Origin: Bacillota bacterium
GTDB taxonomy: Bacteria; Bacillota; Clostridia; Christensenellales; Aristaeellaceae
NCBI GenBank assembly: GCA_023444095.1
Contig: JAEZRP010000052.1
Coordinates: 1-38,689 of the forward strand
Direction of reading: 5' to 3'
DNA: 38,689 nt
The notes below the pieces were generated by a model. The model did no database searches. It was given only the letters and a program-made list of their open reading frames with translations, and was not told where the DNA came from. Positions 8,848 through 14,826 of this stretch are shown here, in pieces. Numbering within the stretch: the stretch's first letter is position 1; every line of letters starts with the position of its first letter. Both the position numbers and the translations under genes were made by a program.

Positions 8848-8878
8848 AGATTCTGGAATGGATTGAGGAGGCGAGGAT

Positions 8879-10036
8879 ATGATCCCGTTGCTGCAGATCG
8901 AGCTCAACGCGTTCGCGGTCATCATTCTTGCCATCATGGTCGTCAGCCGACGCGGCGACGGCGCGCATGCCCTCGAGCAAAGGCTGTTTAACTATGCGCT
9001 CATTGCGAACGCCCTGACGCTCGTGTTCGACGCGTCCGCATGGGTCCTGAGCGGCGCACAGTTCGCGGGTGGCCGGGCGCTGTTTGTCGCGAGCATCTAT
9101 CTATACTATCTTTTCAATCCTCTCGTCACGTTCGCATGCCTTGTCTATTGCGATTACAAGATATTCGGCAGCGTTCGTCGGCTCAGGGCTCGGCTCCGGT
9201 TCTACCTGATCCCACTCGTCGTCTCGTACGCCGTCTTTGCGGCGAATGCTTTCAGCGGCTGGTTTTTCTACTTTACCCCCGGAAATGTGTATGTACGCGG
9301 ACCGGCTTTTCTGGTTCTGCCCTTCCTGATGGTCGCTTATCCGGTGTGGATCGAGGTGTTGACCGTCTGCCGTGTGCGCGCATGCAAGACGGAAACCGAG
9401 CGCGACGAGGTGAGAAAGCTCTCCCTCTACATGATCGCCCCACTCGTCTGCCTCGTTCTGCAGGTCGCCACGCACGGGATACAGCTCGTGTGGATCGCCT
9501 CGGTCATCTCGTTCGCCATGATCTACATCAATATCCAGAACCGGCAGATCTACACCGACGAGCTCACGGGGGTCAGCAACCGCAGGCAAATCGCGCGCGT
9601 GTTTTCCCGCATGGCGGAGACGCTCGGCGGGGCGAGGCGGATGTACGCGGTCATGATCGACGCGGACGATTTCAAGCATATGAACGACTCCTACGGACAC
9701 GCGCACGGGGATGCCCTGCTGATACGAGCGGCACGCATATTGGAGGACGTCTGCACGCCGTCGGGGGATTTCATCGCCCGGATGGGCGGTGACGAGTTTT
9801 TGATCCTTGCGACGCGCGAGCGGGGGGAGCAGCTTGGCCTCCTTGAAGCGATTCGGAATGCCGTCTCGATTCACAACCGCACGGCGGGGAACGGGTATGT
9901 GATCTCCCTGAGCTGCGGCGTCGCGGAATTCGGTGCGGGCGGTGTCGACACGCTCGACGCGCTCCTTTCGGTCGCCGACGGCGCGATGTACCGCGATAAG
10001 AGCGAGCGCAAGCGGGCGACGGATGTGGCATGCTGA
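8879..10036 (+). CDS. Membrane-bound diguanylate cyclase (paralogue 2)
   Basis: A 385-residue paralogue of the upstream cyclase with the same design: an N-terminal region of about six or seven helices, linker QNRQIYTDELTGVSNRRQ, and GGDEF at 303-307, the same position as in copy 1. Shared blocks such as EQRLFN, IDADDFK and FIARMGGDEFLILATR point to a tandem duplication followed by divergence of the sensor part. The I-site is again missing (PSGD instead of RxxD). ATG 8879 is preceded by GAGGAGG. It would raise c-di-GMP in response to a membrane-sensed signal. A palindrome (10037-10049) begins directly after the stop and a terminator follows. Confidence 0.92.
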   Translation: MIPLLQIELNAFAVIILAIMVVSRRGDGAHALEQRLFNYALIANALTLVFDASAWVLSGAQFAGGRALFVASIYLYYLFNPLVTFACLVYCDYKIFGSVRRLRARLRFYLIPLVVSYAVFAANAFSGWFFYFTPGNVYVRGPAFLVLPFLMVAYPVWIEVLTVCRVRACKTETERDEVRKLSLYMIAPLVCLVLQVATHGIQLVWIASVISFAMIYINIQNRQIYTDELTGVSNRRQIARVFSRMAETLGGARRMYAVMIDADDFKHMNDSYGHAHGDALLIRAARILEDVCTPSGDFIARMGGDEFLILATRERGEQLGLLEAIRNAVSIHNRTAGNGYVISLSCGVAEFGAGGVDTLDALLSVADGAMYRDKSERKRATDVAC

Positions 10037-10049
10037 TGTAACCGTTACA
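10037..10049. promoter_or_regulatory. Perfect palindrome TGTAAC-C-GTTACA
   Basis: The 13-nt inverted repeat begins immediately after the stop codon of paralogue 2. The half-site recurs near the pilT-like promoter (10166-10171, 10209-10214) and upstream of the third cyclase (12955-12960, 12977-12982, 12997-13002, 13198-13203). It could be an operator for a regulator encoded here; that is inference. Confidence 0.4.
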
Positions 10050-10127
10050 CTGACGCGCCGCGAGGTGCGCATATGCTCAAAAAAGCCACGACTACGCCTC
10101 CGAAAAACCGACCAAGTGGAACAAAGC

Positions 10128-10157
10128 GACCGGATTGCCATTTCCGGTCATTTTTTT
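10128..10157 (+). terminator. Rho-independent terminator after the second cyclase
   Basis: GACCGGA (10128-10134) pairs with TCCGGTC (10143-10149) around an 8-nt loop, followed by A and seven T. Confidence 0.88.
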
Positions 10158-10165
10158 CTTGGATA

Positions 10166-10214
10166 TGTAACAAGTGCTTGTAATTTCCTTAGAAACCTGT
10201 ATAATGTATGTAAC
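10166..10214 (+). promoter_or_regulatory. Promoter of the pilT-like unit with operator-like repeats
   Basis: TTGTAA (10178-10183), a 16-nt spacer and TATAAT (10200-10205) form a good sigma-A promoter. A 12-nt palindrome ACAAGTGCTTGT (10170-10181) overlaps the -35 box. TGTAAC boxes lie just upstream of it (10166-10171) and at the expected start site (10209-10214). The layout suggests tight control by a DNA-binding protein. Confidence 0.7.
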
Positions 10215-10452
10215 CATAGAAATGTGTGTTTTTCTTGCCGCCAATGGCCCGAGGGAATCCGGATTCCCACGAGCGGGCGAAATTGCGTCCGGTCGATTCT
10301 CGCGGGTGATTTGCGACGAAGACAAATAAAACAGACCTTGATGCGAATCTGATGATGCCGAAACAAAAAAGACCGAAGTCTTTATTATGCCCTTGTCTGA
10401 TTTCGACAGCAACTCAGAAACAGACTGAAGTCTTCTGGGGGCATGAGGGTCG
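10215..10452 (+). other. Long structured leader upstream of the pilT-like gene
   Basis: About 370 nt separate the promoter from the ATPase start. This part holds a perfect 16-nt palindrome GGGAATCCGGATTCCC (10253-10268) inside a GCCCG/CGGGC stem (10247-10251 with 10274-10278), then AAAGAC/GTCTTT around 10368-10383, then an ATGCCC/GGGCAT helix (about 10387-10392 with 10439-10444) enclosing GTCTG/CAGAC. I do not recognise a known riboswitch and cannot find the core of a c-di-GMP-I (GEMM) aptamer. One frame from 10351 reads as a peptide-like DDAETKKTEVFIMP.. and stops at 10428, so decayed coding sequence is an alternative. Confidence 0.45.
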
Positions 10453-10569
10453 ATGCCATTTCGAATGGAGCGGAGCCCTTCGGAATCGAGGGTGGCGCTT
10501 GCGAACCATATGGATTATGAGGTGGAACCGCTCGATCTGATGCGGTGGCACTCTCTGAAAAACGAATGA
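10453..10569 (+). CDS. Possible 38-residue small protein just ahead of the pilT-like gene
   Basis: ATG 10453 to TGA 10569 encodes 38 residues ending MDYEVEPLDLMRWHSLKNE. GAGGG 4-5 nt upstream could be a ribosome binding site. The stop lies 16 nt before the chosen ATPase start, so the two could be translationally coupled. Composition is charged and protein-like, with no membrane segment and no family that I recognise. A chance frame in a structured leader cannot be excluded. Confidence 0.35.
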   Translation: MPFRMERSPSESRVALANHMDYEVEPLDLMRWHSLKNE

Positions 10570-10585
10570 CATGCAGGTGAAAAGA

Positions 10586-11641
10586 ATGGATTTATATGAG
10601 ATCGTGGCGCGTACCGTCCAGCTGAACGGCTCGGACATCTTTATCGTTCCGGGCTCGCCTATTGTGGTGAAGTGCATGGGCAGGCATGTGCAGATGACCG
10701 GCGAGAAGCTGATGCCCTCGGACACGGAGATCATTCTGCGCGAAATTTATGAAATGAGTGCGAACCGCTCCCTCGACGAGCTTTTCGAGACCGGGGATGA
10801 TGATTTTTCATTCTCGATCACGGGGCTTGGCCGCTTCCGCTGCAACGCTTACCGGCAGCGCGGTTCGCTCGCCGCGGTTTTGCGTGTCGTCGTTTTGGGC
10901 CTTCCCGATCCGATGGCGCTGGGAATCCCCGATTCCGTCATGTCGCTGTACGCGAAAAAGCAGGGAATGGTGCTTGTGACCGGGCCTGCGGGCAGCGGCA
11001 AATCGACCACGCTTGCCTGCCTCGTGGACAAGATCAACCACGAGCGCATGGGGCACATCATCACCATCGAGGACCCCATCGAGTTTCTGCACCCGCACGC
11101 CTTTTCCATCGTGAGCCAGCGGGAGGTGCGCTCGGACACGACCTCGTTTACCCAGGCGTTGCGTGCCGCGCTCCGGCAGGCGCCGGACGTGATTTTGCTC
11201 GGTGACATGCGCGACCACGAGACGATCCAGACGGCGATGACCGCGGCCGAGACGGGTCATCTCATGCTCTCTTCCCTTCACACGATCGGTGCCGCCAAGA
11301 CCATCGACCGCATCATTGACATCTTCCCCGTAAAGCAACAGCAGCAGATTCGGATCCAGCTGTCGATGGTGCTCGAGGCGGTCGTCTCCCAGCAGCTCAT
11401 TCCCACGCTCGACGGGCGGATCGTCCCGGCGTTCGAGGTTATGTACGCGACCAGTGCCATTCGCTCGATGATCCGCGACAACAAGACCCAACAAATCGAC
11501 AACGTGATCTATACCAGCGCAGACAGGGGGATGCTCTCGATGGACGGAGAGATCTTGAAACTCTATCGCGAGGGCATCATCAGCCGCGAGAACGCGGTCA
11601 TGTTCGCGGCGAACTCGGATACCATGCTCCGCAAGCTGTAA
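10586..11641 (+). CDS. PilT-like type IV pilus retraction ATPase
   Basis: A 351-residue secretion-family ATPase of PilT length and order: N-terminal PAS-like region, Walker A GPAGSGKS at 133-140, Asp box TIEDPIEF, Walker B LLGDMRD around 206, His box GHLMLSSLHT from 224 and AIRSMIRD at 291-298, matching PilT's AIRNLIRE. PilT hexamers drive pilus retraction at the inner face of the membrane. The Walker B catalytic Glu of PilT (GEMRD) is Asp here (D207), which may slow hydrolysis. The start is placed at ATG 10586 with AGGTGA upstream, giving the family-like MDLYEIVARTVQLNGSDIF; ATG 10571 is possible but puts the ribosome binding site inside the gene. No other pilus gene is in the window. Confidence 0.87.
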   Translation: MDLYEIVARTVQLNGSDIFIVPGSPIVVKCMGRHVQMTGEKLMPSDTEIILREIYEMSANRSLDELFETGDDDFSFSITGLGRFRCNAYRQRGSLAAVLRVVVLGLPDPMALGIPDSVMSLYAKKQGMVLVTGPAGSGKSTTLACLVDKINHERMGHIITIEDPIEFLHPHAFSIVSQREVRSDTTSFTQALRAALRQAPDVILLGDMRDHETIQTAMTAAETGHLMLSSLHTIGAAKTIDRIIDIFPVKQQQQIRIQLSMVLEAVVSQQLIPTLDGRIVPAFEVMYATSAIRSMIRDNKTQQIDNVIYTSADRGMLSMDGEILKLYREGIISRENAVMFAANSDTMLRKL

Positions 11642-11660
11642 TTTCCGGTATACGGGAAGG

Positions 11661-12863
11661 ATGGTGATCTTTCTGATCCACATCGAATTGCTCGGCGATT
11701 TTTGCGTCTTTCTCGACAAGGGCAAGGTCACGGACCAGATCTGCAAATCACGCAAGGGTACGGCGTTGATTCAGTATCTGATGCTCAACAAGGACGAGCC
11801 TGTGCCGAATACGAAGCTCTTCGAGGTACTCTGGCCCGAAGAGGAAAGCTCGAACCCCGAAAACGCGCTCAAGACGCTCGTGAGTCGCATGCGCGTGATT
11901 CTGAACGGGATCGCGCCGGGCTTTGGCGATTCCATCGTCTCCACGCGCGGCGCGTATCAGTGGAAGATGCAGCCGGGCATGACGGTCGATTATTACGAAG
12001 TCGTCGATCTGGTCAAAAAGCTCATGCCCGTGGAGGCGTTCGATGTCCAGACGGGCGAGGAATACAGGCGGCTCGCGCTCCTTTACAAGGGAGACCTTTT
12101 GCAGGGCCAAAACGCGCAATGCGAGTGGGCGGTGCCGCGCGCGGTTCTGCTGCACGGGCAATATCTGAAGGCGATCTATCACTACATCGATATTCTCAAA
12201 AAGGCGGATAATTTTGAGGAGATCGTGAACGTGACGCGCGTCGCGCTCGACATCGACGCATTCGACGAGCGACTGCACCTCGAGCTTCTGAACGCGCTCA
12301 CAAAGACCGACCGCAACAACGAGGCGCTCCAGCAGTACAAGCATATCACAAACCTTCATTACCGCTACCTGGGCGTCCAGCCCCCCGCCGCGATCCAAGA
12401 CTTCTACAAGCAGATCATGCAGGCGCGCAGCGACCTCGAGTTCAACATGGAGGCGATTCGCTCGGAGCTTCTGGAGAACAACCGCGTTCGCGGCGCGTTC
12501 ATTTGCGAGTATACGGTATTCAAGGAGATCTACAACCTCCAGATCAGAAACCTCGAGCGGCTCGGCGTGCCGATGTTTCTGGTGCTCGTCATGATCAACT
12601 CCGTGGATGGCACGCCCCTTCCGCCGCTCAAGCTCGACGAGATCATGCAAAACCTCCTCGAGATCCTGCGCACCAACCTGCGCAAGGGAGATGCCATCAC
12701 GCACTACCTGCCCGCCCAGTGCGCGCTGCTCCTCCCGACGGTCAACTACGAGACGGGATCGATGGTGATTGAGCGCATCAAGCGTGTATTTTATCAGAAG
12801 TATCCGAACTCCAACATCATCTTCAACTACCGCATCGGCCCGCTCGGAAAAGAAAGCGCATAG
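11661..12863 (+). CDS. SARP-like transcription factor: winged helix, BTAD and degenerate GGDEF-like domain
   Basis: A 400-residue regulator. Residues 1-100 read as an OmpR/SARP-type winged helix (KGTALIQYLMLN.., TLVSRMRVILN.., STRGAYQWK). Residues 110-245 resemble the bacterial transcriptional activation domain (YKGDLLQGQNAQCEWAV, RLHLELLNALTKTDRNNEAL). Residues 265-400 can be laid on a GGDEF domain: FLVLVMINS for the first strand, then R341-K-G-D344-AITHY-LPAQC-ALLLP, exactly where cyclases have RxxD-x5-GGDEF-xxLLP. The active site is lost but the RxxD I-site pattern stays, so the domain could bind c-di-GMP. It lies 19 nt behind the pilT-like gene and is probably co-transcribed. GGGAAGG touches ATG 11661; GTG 11664 is an alternative start. 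Confidence 0.75.
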   Translation: MVIFLIHIELLGDFCVFLDKGKVTDQICKSRKGTALIQYLMLNKDEPVPNTKLFEVLWPEEESSNPENALKTLVSRMRVILNGIAPGFGDSIVSTRGAYQWKMQPGMTVDYYEVVDLVKKLMPVEAFDVQTGEEYRRLALLYKGDLLQGQNAQCEWAVPRAVLLHGQYLKAIYHYIDILKKADNFEEIVNVTRVALDIDAFDERLHLELLNALTKTDRNNEALQQYKHITNLHYRYLGVQPPAAIQDFYKQIMQARSDLEFNMEAIRSELLENNRVRGAFICEYTVFKEIYNLQIRNLERLGVPMFLVLVMINSVDGTPLPPLKLDEIMQNLLEILRTNLRKGDAITHYLPAQCALLLPTVNYETGSMVIERIKRVFYQKYPNSNIIFNYRIGPLGKESA

Positions 12864-12869
12864 ACCTTC

Positions 12870-12901
12870 GCCGCGGAATTCCAGCGATCCGCGGCCTTTT
12901 T
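12870..12901 (+). terminator. Rho-independent terminator after the BTAD regulator
   Basis: GCCGCGGA (12870-12877) pairs with TCCGCGGC (12888-12895) around a 10-nt loop and is followed by a T run. Confidence 0.88.
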
Positions 12902-12953
12902 ATGCCCTTCGGCACCGGGCGAGACGGCGGATGCGACGGACAGTCATGACATC

Positions 12954-13002
12954 GGTTACATGAAAAGCGTTTCATTGGTTACGCGGACGGAAACTGTGTA
13001 AC
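12954..13002. promoter_or_regulatory. Cluster of GGTTAC/TGTAAC boxes with an inverted repeat
   Basis: Two direct GGTTAC boxes (12954-12959 and 12977-12982) are 23 nt apart, about two helical turns, and bracket an inverted repeat ATGAAA/TTTCAT (12960-12965 with 12970-12975). A TGTAAC box follows at 12997-13002. SARP regulators are known to bind direct repeats spaced by helical turns, so this could be a site for the BTAD protein, although it lies about 180 nt from the promoter at 13177. The remaining 13003-13176 has a GC-rich hairpin near 13068-13094 (CGACGCG/CGCGTCG) and no gene. Confidence 0.4.
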
Positions 13003-13176
13003 AGAATTCGGCCGCGGAATGGATTTCGTGGATTCCTATGTCCTCCGATGCCCGGTTGGATCGCGACGCGCGCAGCGCCCGCCCGCGTCGGGCGATTCAC
13101 ATTCATTCTCATGTGTCATACGGATGAGGGAACTGATTTGGATATTCTCCAACATCGATTTAGATGATCCGAATGA

Positions 13177-13205
13177 TTGACTGAATATCGGCGCAATGTT
13201 ACAAT
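13177..13205 (+). promoter_or_regulatory. Sigma-A promoter of the third cyclase
   Basis: TTGACT (13177-13182), a 17-nt spacer and TACAAT (13200-13205). A GTTACA box (13198-13203) overlaps the -10 element, so binding there would block RNA polymerase. Confidence 0.8.
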
Positions 13206-13285
13206 AGAAAGCAATATGATCGATCTGTCATTTTCTGATCAAAACCCGCGTAAATAGTATAACAGTTCATCTCGGGGGGGTGCTC

Positions 13286-14776
13286 GTGAACGTGGGAGAT
13301 ACATGGTTCGGCGAGAGCCGTACGTTTCGGCTCGACAGCGCGCGGCGTTCAGTCGTTGGGCCGCGCGGAGAATGTATGAGCTATGACGAATGGCTCGACC
13401 TGGTCGCGCCCGACCGGGGGCGGCACAGGCTCGAGGGGCTCCTGCGTGCGGAAATCGCCAGTGCGGAGTTTACGGCGCGTCGGGGAAGCGCGGTCTACTG
13501 CGTCCGGGCGTGCCGCAGAAAGGATGCGATCGTGCTTTCCGACGTGACCCACGAGGAATACGCCTTTCAGAGCGCCGTGATGCGCGAGGTGCTCCGTTCG
13601 ACTGGCGTCATCTGCTTCTGTTACGATGCCGAGCTGGACGAGCTGACCGCTGCGTGCCCGGACGGCGACCAAGTCATTCAAAACTTCTCCGAGGGCGAAT
13701 ACGGCCCGCTCGTGCGCACGGTGCTTGCCTCCGGCGCGTACTCCGGTTCCGCAACGACAGACTTCGGCCGGTTGTGGTATACCTGCGTGCCGGTCGGCTG
13801 CGACGGCTTCCGCAAGTGCGTCGGCGCGCTGATCCCAGACCGACCGGGCGAGCAATCCGATCTGGACAGGACCGGGATTCTGGCGTATACTGGAAGCTGT
13901 GAAGAGGAGAGGCGGCGTCTCGAGCGGTATCGGCTTCTCGGCGAGGTCGCGGGGACCGTGACGTTCGATTACGACCCGATGGCGGACACGCTCGTCTATA
14001 CCGCGTATCCGGCGGACGGCATGCGCGTCGAGAGCAGCGTGCGGGGCTACCTCAAAAACCTGACCGCTTGCCGGAGGATTTCTCCGGAATCGCACGAGGT
14101 TTGCCGCACAAACATGCAGCGCGCATGCAGCGCGCCGACGACCGGCTCGTTCGAGTATCGCGCGGACTTCTTTGGCGAAGGCTATCGATGGTATCGCGTG
14201 CGTTATGTGAGTGCGGCGGACCCGGGCCGCGGCGTATACCGCGTGGTCGGACGCGCGGACGAGATCGAAAAGGAAATGGCCGACCGCGCGGATCTCATGA
14301 CGATCGCGATGATCGACGCCGTGACGGGTCTCTACAATCGGCGGGCTGCCCAGCGGCTCATCGAGACGGCGCTCGCGGAGTCCATTCCCGGCCGCTATGA
14401 CGCGTTGTTCATGATCGACATCGACGACTTCAAGCGGATCAACGATACGCGCGGACACCTCGAGGGCGACGCCGTGCTCCTGCGGGTCGCGGACGCCATC
14501 CGTTCGGTCTTCCGCGAGGAGGATATCAAGGGGCGCTACGGCGGCGACGAGTTCATCGTCTACATGCGCTCGTTCGCCGATCCCGCGCTCCCCGCAGCCG
14601 TCGCGCGCAGGATCATGAACCGGCTGTCCGTGGACCGCGACGAGGTGAGCTGCTCCGTAGGCGTCGCGCTCGTGAAGGACGAGGCGAGCTTTGAGGACGT
14701 GTTCACGCGCGCGGACGGCGCGCTCTACCGCGCAAAAAACGCGAGCAAGAGCTGCTTCGCGATGTGCGGCGCGTAG
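13286..14776 (+). CDS. PAS-linked diguanylate cyclase with intact I-site, GTG start
   Basis: A 496-residue soluble cyclase with no membrane helix. Residues 1-310 look like two PAS-like sensor units; the second ends in a PAC-like stretch (WYRVRYVSAADPGRG.. VYRVVGRADEIEKEMADR). The GGDEF domain starts DAVTGLYNRRAAQ and has GGDEF at 419-423. Nine residues upstream lies REED (410-413), a complete RxxD inhibitory site that the two membrane cyclases lack, so this enzyme should be feedback-limited by c-di-GMP. GTG 13286 is chosen because the GGGGGGG ribosome binding site (13274-13280) gives 5 nt spacing; GTG 13280 would overlap it. It faces the same way as the pilT-BTAD unit but has its own promoter. 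Confidence 0.87.
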   Translation: MNVGDTWFGESRTFRLDSARRSVVGPRGECMSYDEWLDLVAPDRGRHRLEGLLRAEIASAEFTARRGSAVYCVRACRRKDAIVLSDVTHEEYAFQSAVMREVLRSTGVICFCYDAELDELTAACPDGDQVIQNFSEGEYGPLVRTVLASGAYSGSATTDFGRLWYTCVPVGCDGFRKCVGALIPDRPGEQSDLDRTGILAYTGSCEEERRRLERYRLLGEVAGTVTFDYDPMADTLVYTAYPADGMRVESSVRGYLKNLTACRRISPESHEVCRTNMQRACSAPTTGSFEYRADFFGEGYRWYRVRYVSAADPGRGVYRVVGRADEIEKEMADRADLMTIAMIDAVTGLYNRRAAQRLIETALAESIPGRYDALFMIDIDDFKRINDTRGHLEGDAVLLRVADAIRSVFREEDIKGRYGGDEFIVYMRSFADPALPAAVARRIMNRLSVDRDEVSCSVGVALVKDEASFEDVFTRADGALYRAKNASKSCFAMCGA

Positions 14777-14826
14777 CGTTTTTCACCGAAAGACAAAAAG
14801 GACCGCGCGAGCGGCGAGGAGGAACC

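Noticed and set aside
8395..8878. Insertion sequence or retron
   Set aside because: No transposase or reverse transcriptase frame, no terminal inverted repeats with target duplication that I can see. Only a chain of hairpins is supported.
7200..13280. c-di-GMP riboswitches (GEMM-I or type II) near the cyclase and pilT-like genes
   Set aside because: I looked for the GEMM-I core and tetraloop-receptor pattern in 8395-8878, 10206-10585 and 12903-13285 and did not find it. A covariance search would be decisive.
14764..14826. Upstream start (ATG 14764) for the glycosidase
   Set aside because: It overlaps the cyclase stop, lacks a ribosome binding site and adds 21 residues unlike the family; AGGAGG precedes 14827.
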